Shown here one piece after another: positions 13,137-22,000 of a stretch of DNA of 26,984 nt. The notes beneath the pieces are model-generated. The model was not told the origin of the DNA, ran no database searches, and saw only the letters and a list, made by a program, of their open reading frames with translations. The position numbers were made by a program, and so were the translations under genes. Every line of letters starts with the position of its first letter. Position 1 is the first letter of the stretch. Origin of the DNA: a virus; IMG/VR virus record IMGVR_UViG_3300034105_000862, positions 1 through 26,984 of that record; one strand, given 5' to 3'.

Positions 13137-13225
13137 AGTACCTACTAGTTCTAATGGCATACGAGTTTATAAGGTCAAAGTTAATTTGGCTATGGTATTA
13201 TTTAATTAAAAAAGGAACAGAATAA
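13133..13225 (+). CDS. 30-aa membrane-associated microprotein
   Basis: ATG 13133 overlaps the previous stop (ATGA), and the stop TAA 13223-13225 shares a base with the next ATG. The peptide MKYLLVLMAYEFIRSKLIWL is hydrophobic and aromatic with a basic end (IKKGTE), fitting a short membrane-surface or single-pass segment. The start and stop overlaps on both sides support translation. Confidence 0.5.
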   Translation: MKYLLVLMAYEFIRSKLIWLWYYLIKKGTE

Positions 13226-13407
13226 TGGAAAAATCTATAAAAAATAAGATAATATCAGAAATATCTGAAGATATTAAACAAGTACTTTTAGTAAAAAAAA
13301 CAAAAAAACTTGAAGATTTTACTATTAATTTTGGAAAGTGGTTATTAAAAAACTACGATGGTGTTAAATCAGTAGATGAATGGTTTGAACAATTTAAAAA
13401 GAAATAA
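13225..13407 (+). CDS. small lysine-rich protein ending WFEQFKKK
   Basis: This 60-residue, mostly helical protein starts MEKSIKNKIISEISEDIKQV and ends VDEWFEQFKKK. The last codons and stop lie in a 31-base perfect repeat shared with the next gene. Short phage proteins of Bacteroidota often end in this W-F-E-Q-F-K pattern. Function is unknown. Confidence 0.6.
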   Translation: MEKSIKNKIISEISEDIKQVLLVKKTKKLEDFTINFGKWLLKNYDGVKSVDEWFEQFKKK

Positions 13408-13410
13408 GAT
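13380..13410 (+). repeat. 31-base perfect direct repeat (copy 2 at 13650-13680)
   Basis: The same 31 bases, beginning ATGGTTTGAACAATTT and ending AAATAAGAT, occur at 13380-13410 and 13650-13680, 270 bases apart. They code for WFEQFKKK, the TAA stop and the first bases after it, in the same frame in both genes. Identity beyond the stop indicates a recent DNA duplication or recombination. Confidence 0.9.
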
Positions 13411-13470
13411 AATAAACCTTATAAGTTTATTGTACAAAAACAAGTTTATTATATTTAAAATCAATAGATT

Positions 13471-13677
13471 ATGAAACAAACAGCAGTAGAATTTTTAGAA
13501 GAACAATTTAATAATAATTATGCAAAATTCATTAATTTGTCTGAAGAATATTTTAAACAAGCCAAAGAAATGGAAAATCAACAAAATTTAGATATGTTAA
13601 TTAAGTTTACAGATGAAAGAACATTTTTAAGAAAAGAAGTTACTAAAATATGGTTTGAACAATTTAAAAAGAAATAA
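13471..13677 (+). CDS. small phage protein of the TAVEFLEEQ / QAKEMEKQQ type
   Basis: This 68-residue protein starts MKQTAVEFLEEQFNNNYAKF, continues YFKQAKEMENQQNLDMLIKF and ends IWFEQFKKK. The combination TAVE(W/F)L..Q...(Q)AKEME.QQ is a very common short protein of Bacteroidota phages whose function I do not know. A 63-base gap with a weak AATAAAC/GTTTATT hairpin separates it from its partial paralogue upstream. The 3' 31 bases are identical to those of that gene. Confidence 0.65.
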   Translation: MKQTAVEFLEEQFNNNYAKFINLSEEYFKQAKEMENQQNLDMLIKFTDERTFLRKEVTKIWFEQFKKK

Positions 13678-13678
13678 G

Positions 13679-13774
13679 ATGTATTTAGGAAAATGGAAAA
13701 AAGAAGATAGAGATGCAAGGATGTATTTCTATTATGATGTAGTTTTAGGTTTAACTTATTATTCAGGATTATGA
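13679..13774 (+). CDS. 31-aa aromatic microprotein
   Basis: ATG 13679 follows the preceding stop by one base and overlaps the repeat end. The stop TGA overlaps the next ATG. The peptide is MYLGKWKKEDRDARMYFYYD followed by a hydrophobic end. Coupled overlaps on both sides support expression; function is unknown. Confidence 0.45.
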   Translation: MYLGKWKKEDRDARMYFYYDVVLGLTYYSGL

Positions 13775-14013
13775 GAGCAATACTAGAATTTAATTTACCC
13801 GATGACCAGATGGAGTTTAATAGAGCAAACCAGGCTTTAGATATGGCCTGTGCCTTGTTTGATATACTGCAACTGCGTAAAGCTACGGAGAGAAAGTGTG
13901 AGAACATGGCCTATAAAACTGAGGACATATTTGATGGTATCCAGTTCATGGCAGAAGGAATAGCTGAGATACTTGAGGAACACAATATTAACATTGATAA
14001 ACTGATAGAGTAA
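13771..14013 (+). CDS. conserved phage protein with ILEFNLPDDQ start
   Basis: This 80-residue protein begins MRAILEFNLPDDQMEFNRAN, followed by ALDMACALFDILQLRKATER and a helical end. The (M)(K/R)AILEFNLP(E/D)D..EF start with a following A...L.D....R is shared by many small proteins of tailed phages with unknown role. The start overlaps the previous stop and the stop shares a base with the next ATG. GC content is slightly higher than that of the neighbouring genes. Confidence 0.65.
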   Translation: MRAILEFNLPDDQMEFNRANQALDMACALFDILQLRKATERKCENMAYKTEDIFDGIQFMAEGIAEILEEHNINIDKLIE

Positions 14014-14387
14014 TGAGTAGATTTAACATAGACTTCTTTGAGTTTAGTTTTTTAGTTGAAGCGTGTATTCCTCCAAGACCAATTGCAAGAGCAATGTTTT
14101 GGGATGATGTAATTGATAAGCATTATAATACATTAACTGATAACGAAAGAGGTAGATTGTTCGAATGGATTAATAGAAATCCTTGTATGCAAGATGGTAT
14201 AGAAGAAGGAAATGAAGATTGTCTTTTATTTAATGCGAGATTTAATCCTGACAATCAATACAAAGTACATACCAATTACAATGATAAACTTGAAGTATAT
14301 GATGCGTTTAAATTAAACGATAGGTATTACATAAAGAAAAATACATCAATAGAGGATAAGTTTATAACAAAAGTAGAGAAGTCATGA
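14013..14387 (+). CDS. conserved phage protein with EACIPPRPIAR motif
   Basis: This 124-residue protein starts MSRFNIDFFEFSFLVEACIP and contains PPRPIARAMFWDDVIDKHYN and NERGRLFEWINRNP. I recognise the FFE.SFL.EACIPPRPIAR.MFW pattern from uncharacterised phage proteins. The C-terminal part (FNPDNQYKV to a lysine-rich end) is variable. It overlaps both neighbours by 1-4 bases. Function is unknown. Confidence 0.65.
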   Translation: MSRFNIDFFEFSFLVEACIPPRPIARAMFWDDVIDKHYNTLTDNERGRLFEWINRNPCMQDGIEEGNEDCLLFNARFNPDNQYKVHTNYNDKLEVYDAFKLNDRYYIKKNTSIEDKFITKVEKS

Positions 14388-14740
14388 TAGGAGGAGCGCA
14401 ACCAAAAGTGTTACTAACTCAAAATGAGGATGGTAATTTAGAATTAGACAAGAGGTTTGAAGAAATATTCGGAACAGAATATATGAACTACAAACTAATT
14501 AGAGGAGATGGTCTAACAAAACAGTCTCAAGATGTTTGTTGGCTAGAGTTTGATGAGAATGGTAAGTTCAAAGCAAAGCACAAGGACATAGCTGTAGGAA
14601 GAAGCCTACTGATGTCTCCATTCAGTCAGTTCTTTACATGGCAAACAACAGACATAACAGAGATTATAGAACAAAGAGAGGACTACATTAAGTTTAAAAC
14701 CACAAACTCAACATACGAATTATATAACTTAAATAAATAA
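14384..14740 (+). CDS. unknown phage protein
   Basis: This 118-residue protein starts MIGGAQPKVLLTQNEDGN. Its mixed beta pattern includes the words IRGDGLTKQSQDVCWLEF and GRSLLMSPFSQFFTWQT. The short strand-rich C-terminus, IKFKTTNSTYELYNL, resembles a small beta-barrel. It overlaps the preceding gene by four bases. No family is recognised. Confidence 0.6.
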   Translation: MIGGAQPKVLLTQNEDGNLELDKRFEEIFGTEYMNYKLIRGDGLTKQSQDVCWLEFDENGKFKAKHKDIAVGRSLLMSPFSQFFTWQTTDITEIIEQREDYIKFKTTNSTYELYNLNK

Positions 14741-14742
14741 AA

Positions 14743-15015
14743 ATGAAACAACAAATTTTTGTAGATGACGTACACGAGTACGATTATGATGTGGTTGATG
14801 ATAACATACACGCCTTATATTTTCAAGGAGGACAATGGAATTCACATTTATTAGGTACAGTAGCAATGGCAATAGAAGATGATGGAAATGGACTTCAAGT
14901 TTTCTTTGAAGAACTTGGAAGAATAGATTATGCAGAAGCAGAGCGTTTATTCATACTCCTAAAACTAATAAACCAGCCAGCAAAATACGAAATAGGAACT
15001 AAACGCACATTATAA
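14743..15015 (+). CDS. small acidic unknown phage protein
   Basis: This 90-residue protein starts MKQQIFVDDVHEYDYDVVDD and continues with YFQGGQWNSHLLGTVAMAIE, strands of a small globular domain. A helix-forming AEAERLFILLKLI and a basic end follow. The acidic start and its place just before the MazG gene are all that can be said. Function is unknown. Confidence 0.6.
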   Translation: MKQQIFVDDVHEYDYDVVDDNIHALYFQGGQWNSHLLGTVAMAIEDDGNGLQVFFEELGRIDYAEAERLFILLKLINQPAKYEIGTKRTL

Positions 15016-15016
15016 T

Positions 15017-15316
15017 ATGCAATACGGAGAACTAAGCGCACTTGTGATAGCATGGGCAGAACAGAAAGGAATTTTAGAGAGAGGGACACCAGAAGCTCAA
15101 GCCTGGAAGACAGTAGAAGAAACACACGAACTTCTTCAAGCAATAGAGAAGAATGATAGAGAGGAGATAATAGATGCTCTTGGAGATATATTAGTTACTA
15201 TCATCATTCAAGCAGAGATGCAGAATTTAGATTTGATTCATTGTCTTGGAAGTGCTTACAATGTAATCTCTAAACGCACTGGCATTATGGTTGATGGTCA
15301 ATTTAAAAAGGATTAA
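15017..15316 (+). CDS. mazG: MazG-like nucleotide pyrophosphohydrolase
   Basis: This 99-residue protein is a one-domain MazG-type enzyme of the dUTPase/MazG all-alpha superfamily. It would hydrolyse nucleoside triphosphates (or an alarmone, as proposed for phage MazG) to monophosphate and pyrophosphate. The metal-binding signature is visible: K-TVEETHELLQAIEKND (the EExxE-like pair at about 34-38) and EEIIDALGDILVTIIIQAEM (E, E and D of the EExxD motif at about 50-58). It starts one base after the preceding stop and is followed by a membrane microprotein. Phage MazG often helps keep nucleotide pools or host physiology suitable for replication; which substrate it uses is not visible. Confidence 0.8.
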   Translation: MQYGELSALVIAWAEQKGILERGTPEAQAWKTVEETHELLQAIEKNDREEIIDALGDILVTIIIQAEMQNLDLIHCLGSAYNVISKRTGIMVDGQFKKD

Positions 15317-15318
15317 TT

Positions 15319-15420
15319 ATGGAAAAATATCTTCAAATATCAACATGTGTGATGGTAACAATAGCGATAGTTTTTGGATTTTTAGTAATTTTAGAATGGA
15401 TTAAATCGTATAGAAAGTAA
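15319..15420 (+). CDS. 33-aa single-pass membrane microprotein
   Basis: ATG 15319 follows the MazG stop by two bases and the frame ends at TAA 15420, just before the terminator. The peptide MEKYLQISTCVMVTIAIVFG has one hydrophobic span (about residues 8-25) and a basic tail IKSYRK. It is the last gene of the + strand unit. A role at the membrane is likely, but nothing more is visible. Confidence 0.5.
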   Translation: MEKYLQISTCVMVTIAIVFGFLVILEWIKSYRK

Positions 15421-15426
15421 ATAAAT

Positions 15427-15457
15427 AAGCCCCAAGAGTAAAATCAAGGGGCTTTAT
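15427..15457. terminator. bidirectional intrinsic terminator between convergent units
   Basis: AAGCCCC (15427-15433) and GGGGCTT (15448-15454) form a 7-bp GC-rich stem with a 14-base loop. TTATTATT follows on the + strand and ATTTAT on the - strand. It lies where the + strand early genes meet the - strand late genes. Confidence 0.75.
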
Positions 15458-15511
15458 TATTACCTACGAATTATGTTCTAAAACCTATTCAATACGTCTT
15501 ACACGTTTAGG

Positions 15512-16012
15512 TTATCCTTCAAATAATGTTTCCTCTAACAATAATAGTTTAAACTTATCGTTTACATCAACACCTTCTAGTACATTTAGTTTGTCAGAAT
15601 ACTCTGCAACACTTTGGTTTTGAACACCTCTAAAGAATTGTAACAAATCAAATGTACACAACTCATTAAGCTTAAACACTTTAGCTGATGTTTCCTCGTA
15701 CTTCTCGTACAAATCGTACTCAATCTTATACGCTTCCTCTATAATCTGTCCCAAACTTTTAAAGTTTTGTGGTGATGGAATAGATGGTAAAACTGGAGTA
15801 ACATTCCAATCAACAATATAGTCCTCTAATTTTTTAGCGTGTACTAATTCGTCATCGCTTTCTGCCTTAAAGAATTTAGCTGCCTTAAAGAAACCAGCGT
15901 TCTGACACCAGTTAGTGGCGCTTCTGTATAGGTAAAAGGCATTGTATTCGTCTACTAATCTTTTTTGAAGTAAGGAAACTACTTCCGAACTTAGTTTTTC
16001 TGGTTTTATCAT
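15512..16012 (-). CDS. ferritin with intact ferroxidase centre
   Basis: This 166-residue four-helix-bundle ferritin has normal bacterial length. Ferroxidase residues can be aligned with E. coli FtnA: E22 (VDEYNAFYLY), Y29, E55 and H58 (SDDELVHAKK), E98 (YKIEYDLYE) and Q131 (FRGVQNQSVAEY). It should oxidise Fe(II) and store it as mineral inside a 24-mer. It begins 24 bases after the giant virion gene and ends before the convergent terminator, so it is the last gene of the late operon. A -7 box (16028-16035) could also give it its own transcript. Phage ferritins are unusual. It could protect DNA, supply or withhold iron, or be a virion part. No signal peptide is present. Confidence 0.9.
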   Translation of the reverse strand: MIKPEKLSSEVVSLLQKRLVDEYNAFYLYRSATNWCQNAGFFKAAKFFKAESDDELVHAKKLEDYIVDWNVTPVLPSIPSPQNFKSLGQIIEEAYKIEYDLYEKYEETSAKVFKLNELCTFDLLQFFRGVQNQSVAEYSDKLNVLEGVDVNDKFKLLLLEETLFEG

Positions 16013-16027
16013 TTTACTTATTTTTTA

Positions 16028-16035
16028 CAAAGTTA
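16028..16035 (-). promoter_or_regulatory. Bacteroidota-type -7 box (TAACTTTG) before the ferritin gene
   Basis: On the - strand TAACTTTG matches TAnnTTTG and lies 15 bases before the ferritin ATG, within the giant gene's stop region. It would give a very short leader. No -33 TTTG is visible, so it is a candidate only. Confidence 0.35.
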
Positions 16036-16036
16036 C

Positions 16037-19000
16037 TTATTTATTTCTTTCTTTTAATTTCTGTTCTGATACCAATTTTTTATAAGCAGAAACCGTTACA
16101 TCGTCTAATAATTTTGCATTTGCCAATACATTTACTGAAACCAACATGTCGTCTTTTGGATCTAGCAAATCACCAAATCTAGAATAGATAGCCATTGCTC
16201 TTGCTCTTCCAATAGGTGCTTTTTTAATGTCATTAACAAATGAAGATTTTTTATTAGCTTCATTATCAATCATGGTTTGTATGTTGTTTTCTATATTTGC
16301 ATACATTTCTGGATTGTTTTTCTCCATGTCGATCATCATATCTATAAACTTTTCGTTTATTTTTTTAGCTTTCTCAATATCTCCACTCTCATTTAATTCC
16401 AAAGCTGGTTTTATATAATCCTCTACTATACTATTCTTTGTTCTAGATATTTCTGCTTTTATTCTAGAAATTTCACTTTCATATCCAATACCATTCTCTT
16501 TTAAGATACCCATTTGTCTTTCAATGAAATTCAGTTGATTTTCTTGCTCTATTGAGTTTTTAAAATCTATAGCCTCTTGTCCTTTGAGTTTACTATAAGC
16601 AATTCTTTCTTTATAATTCATGCCTTTGATTTCTGGAGTTGCAGACATTTTTTGTATATCTTCTACTTTATCTTTGTATTTCAACATAGATGTTTCATTC
16701 ATTACTCCAGTTAATATCTTAACTCTGTCACCCCATTTAAAATCAGTGTCAAATAACTCTGTAACTCTAGTTGCTATGCTATTTACCTTGTCTGCTGGGA
16801 ACAGACCTACTGACTCTATACCAGCGCTTATTTGTCTATATACAGAATACTGTTCATCAGAATCAAGAACTTTCTTAACGGTTCTAACAGTAGCTCCAAA
16901 TGCTGGAGATTCTTGACCTAAAACTCTAAGTATCTTATCAGTTACTTTTTCTTTTGAATTATCATAAGGAACTCCTAATGCTTTTGGAAATGAAGATTTA
17001 AGAATTTCATCTTTTAAGATAGCAACTTGTTTTCCAAGTATTCCAAATTGATTTAAAATATCACTAAACGTCTCGTTTGCTAATTCAAATTCACCTCCAG
17101 TTGCATCTACTTTGTCATCGTCTTTAGGCAGTAATTTTTTAGCTGCATTAAACATTATAGCTCCAACCATACCGAAATAAGCTATTTTCTTGAGGCCATC
17201 TATTTTATCAACTCTACCAGCTTTTACATCTCTATAAGCTTCCATAGCTAAAGACCCCATTTGTATTGACGGTCCTTGAAATGAATACAGACCTAAAGCC
17301 TTAGCTAATGGGTCTTTTAAGTAACGACCTGTAAATGCTTCTTGAGAAGATGCTTGAGTTTTTTCTGCAACTGCAAACAATTTAATCATTGCATCTCTTT
17401 CTGCTTTCAAATCAGCATCTTTTGGAGACATGGTTTTTTTGTATTCTGAAAAATTCCTTTCGTACTCAACACCATACAATCCAATTCCACCATATAAAAT
17501 AGCAGCTGCATCAGATATTGCAGTTAATATAAGTCCATCAGACACAAGTGAAGAAGAAAGCTCTCTTACTCCAGCAGATTTTCCATTAGACATTTTTCTA
17601 AGCATATCACTATCAACATCATGTCCAGACTTATTAATCCTTTCATCCATTAACGAACTATTTAATATAGCTTTGTAATACTTACCTCTTAAATTACTGT
17701 CAGTGTATATCTTACGATACCTTTGTCTGTCGGCTAGGTTTTCTAACGACATGTAAAAGTTAGGAGTTCCAAGTACTTGACCAATCATGGTCACTGGAGT
17801 CAATACCAATTGAAGACCAGTTTTTAATGTAGTCCACTGACCTATCTTATTTCCAAAGTCAGATTTCTTCATTACATCAAACTCACTTTTTCCAGTAAGA
17901 ATACCAATAGATTTGTTTTTAGCTAAATTAACCCAATCAGAACCTAGATTCTTAATAAGTAACTTCTCATTTGCTTTGCCTAAAAACAAGTTAGATACAT
18001 TCTTCATAGATGAAGCTCCCTCAATAAATCTAGATGAGTTTTGAGCATACTCTCTAAATACGTCTTGAAATGGTCTTAATACTAAAGAACCACCTTCTTT
18101 CCTGCCGTATAAATTCCCAAACAAAAGCGTTGAGTTTCCGTTGTGGAAATCTTCAAACTGCTTTAGTACATCTAAATCAACCTCTTGTGTAGGTTCTACT
18201 GCACTTGGAACGTATGGTACTTCTTCTGGTACGTTTTCTCCGTAAAAAGCTTTTAATACCTCAGCATATACAGCGGTTTTTTCGTCAGCAATTTTTTCTG
18301 CCTCAGCTTTATTATTTCCAGCCTTTCTAGCTTTGCTGTACTCATTTAGTCTGTGGTCTTCAATAGAAAGATACTTCTTAGAACCTATAGTATCGTGACC
18401 GTTTAAATCTAATGTTTCATTTACCTTTGGAAGAATGTTTTTGTACAAGTCTGAAAGAGACTGTATTCCCCTACTCTTATTTCCGTTAGCAACGTCATTT
18501 AGTTTTGGGTCATTATGTACAAAATCTATTATTTTTTTTATATCTTCAATAGTATGTCCATCGCTTAAGAACTTTCTAACATTCATTGGGTCTTTAAGCT
18601 CACTGTACAATTGAACTACATCTGAATTTGATTTGTTTTCAAATATGTTATAGTTCTCTTTACCTTCTCTTTTCAATTCTATTTTTAAATCTGTCTGAGT
18701 AAGGAATTTACCTTCGTAAGTACCTTCATTTTTCTTGTTCATTATTGTAGAACCTTTCTTCTTCAATTCAGACTCCCATATATTAAAAAGAGACGTGTGT
18801 GATTTTTCAGATTTACCAAATGATTTTCTTAATAAAGTTTCAAAAGGCTCAGTGAACTCTCTATATGTAACTATCTGTTTGTTTTTGAAAAGTTCTAGCG
18901 GAGTTATAAAGTGTTTATCTAAAAACTGCATAGATTTTAAATCAGTTGCTAAATCTTGAAAAGTAGCTCTAATACCAGAATGACCTACGTTCTGTCTTTT

Positions 19001-22000
19001 TATAAGACCTGTAATCCCTCCAAACAATGCCTTGTTTATTTTACCATCTCTCAAGTTTTTTAAGAAACCACCTTTTTTAATAAAGTCGTTATTAGCCTCT
19101 GCTTTATTAACTGGCACTTCTATCAACTCTCCAGTTTGTTTTCCAGGCATATTGTTTTGAACAAACTCTAAGTCAGATGGCTTGTAAATTTTGCCATCTA
19201 CAATCATGTAGTTTCCTTTAGATAATTGCTCGGCTAAGTCAAATCTTCCTTCAACTCTATTTTCATATTTTTCAGATAAGAATGATGGTATTTGTCTTTC
19301 AATTTGGTCTTTTACTATTCTATCTTGATTTTCGATATGTTGTCTTTCTGTCTTACCATTTTTAACTATATCTCCAATTTGCTCCTTAATAGTTTCAAGT
19401 TCTGGTATATCTAAATTTTCAAAATCAATATTTGAATAACCATCTAAAAATGTTTTTAAACTTTCTTTAGCCTTTAATGTTATCTTTGTTTTCTTAACAT
19501 TTGCATCTGATTTTTTTAGCAATGATTTAGGACTTATAGACTCCTTTATCTCATTAATCAAATCAGCTTTTACTTGTATTTGTCTTTGGTATTCAACATC
19601 GTTTATTACCTTATCAACGTGGTTAACAAAGTTTTCTATTCCATTATTCAAATCTTTATAAGTGAAAATCTTCATTGCATTATTCAATATAGATTTTACT
19701 TGTACCTTGCTTAATTTGTTTAAAGGCAAACTTTCAGCAACTATTTGATTGATGTTTTTTATTGCATCTTTAGATTTCTCTATCTTATCTTTTATAGATT
19801 GCTTAATACTTTCTTTTTGCTCTTTAAATTTTTTACCTTGTTTAGAAAGTGCTTCTGCTTTCTCAATACCAAGAACTTCTTTCTGTGCAGACAAAGCATC
19901 TTTAGCTTGAGCTTCAGCTTCTTTAAAACCAAGATCGTATGCTTTCTCTATATCTCCTTTTGCTTTCTCTTTTACTTTTTTAGAATTAGTTCCTTGCTCT
20001 AGATTAGCAAATGCAAGATGAGCTTTTTCTATTCTTTTGTAAAGGTCTTTAGCTATTTTATCAGCTATATCAATACCGTTATTTTTTAAATCCTGTACAA
20101 ATTCTTTTACAGTAAAGGCTTTTTCTTTAAACTTAGCAACACCGTAATCTATTATGGCTTTATTTAATACAGCTTGATTCTTTAAATCTTGCTTGGCTTT
20201 TTCTGTTGGGTCTAATGCAAAACCAAGGGTCTTAAATGCATTATAAGCATCTTGAAGATTCTTAGTTGCTTCATCTACATTTTTTCTTAGTTGTTCTTTT
20301 TTATTTTCAACAGGCTTCTTATTATCTCTTATTTCTTTTACTAAACCTTCAACTCCAGATTCAAATGTCTCAATAGTTTCTCCTGTTTTTAAATCTGTAA
20401 ATGCCCAAACAAACTCTTTTGGGTCTCCATAAGAATCTTGTTTTTCAGATACTGCGTCAGGGTCTTCATATTTCGACAATCCATAAACCTCTCCATCTAC
20501 CTTCACAATAAAACCAGCTTCATTACTTAAATAAAAGGAATTATCTATAGTAACTCTTTTAATTTTTCCTTCTTGTTTTGGAGCTATCTTTCTTGCTTCA
20601 TATAGCATTATAGACTTGTTTCCTCCAGGCAAGTCGCCTCTTGGTATTCTATCCTCATACCAATCATCTATAAAGTTATCTCTTTGTTCTTCAGTCATAG
20701 ATTCCAACAAGTCAGCTCCTTTTTCTACGTCAGATATTTGTTTAGTTGGTTCAACTACTTCAGCAGTTTTAGGCTCAACTACTTCGGCTACTTTAGCTTT
20801 TTCTGTAGGAGTCACCTCTTCTTTAGCTCCTTTTAAAACAGGTTCTAAATATTTAGATACAATGTTTCTTGCTGTCTCTTCGCTATAGCCATCTCTTGTA
20901 AATCTTTCAATAGGCTCTTTTAACAAATCTTCCATCGTAAGCCCTCTCTTTGAAGCTTCATTGAATGACTCTCTAAATAGTATTGCTGAATCTACTCTTT
21001 TTGTAGGGTCTTCTTTCAGAGCATCAGAAAAATCTTTAAGTATTTCTTTGTCTGTTAATTTACTAGTATTTGAGTATCTATCCACTGCCTTCGTAGCTGC
21101 ATTAACCTCCCATTTTTCTACAAATACTCCCTTACCTTCTTTTAGTTTGTTTTTTAAATCAATTAAGATGTCCTTAACTTTATTAATAGGAGCATCAACT
21201 ATACTTTTCCATTCTCTTTTCTGTTGCTCTTTTTCTATAGCATTAAATTCATCACGTTCTTTATCTGTGAATTCTTTAAATCCTTTTTCATCTAATTCTT
21301 GATACCTATCTTCTAACTCTACATCAGTTTTGTTAGTTACATCTTCAACTTTAGGCTTAGGAACTTCTAGGTCTATTGGTTCAGATATAACATCTGGAGT
21401 GCCTTGTGTTTTTTCTGTAGGGGTTTGTTTTGCTTTGCGCTTTAAATTAACTTCTCCCTTAAATGTGCCTCCAGTTTCAGGGTGTTTAAATGTTACTGTA
21501 GCAGCTATGCTCTCCTCACCTCTAAAAGTACCCTCTCTAACTTCATGTATTTTAATTACTTCTGCTCCTTCTGGAATTTCTCCTTCTGGAATTTCATAAC
21601 CATACTTATCTAACACTTTATCAGTATCTACGCCAGTATCATTTCTCTGTTCGGAACTCTTATCGCTTCTATTGAATTTAAACTTAGTAGTTTTAACTCC
21701 ATCTTTTTCAGATGTAACACCAGTATACGTATAAGTTCTTCCTTTTTTGTCTTTAGCGGTATCAATTAGTTCTTCACCTTCCTTTAATTCAATAGGAGAT
21801 ACCTCTGTCTTAGGTTCTTCAGCTATACCTAACTCTTCTTTTTGTTTAGCATTTTCTTGCTCATCAAGTTCTTTTAATGCTTTTTCTGCTAATTCTATAG
21901 ATCGTTTGTCAAAACCGCTATCAGGATCTTCTTTTAAACTTCTTTTTGATATTTCTAAAGTTCTTTCAATGTACTTTCTTTTATCAGCAAAATATTCATT

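Noticed and set aside
13407-13440. Hairpin AATAAAC/GTTTATT after the first WFEQFKKK gene
   Set aside because: The stem is AT-only and weak and no T-run follows; not convincing as a terminator.
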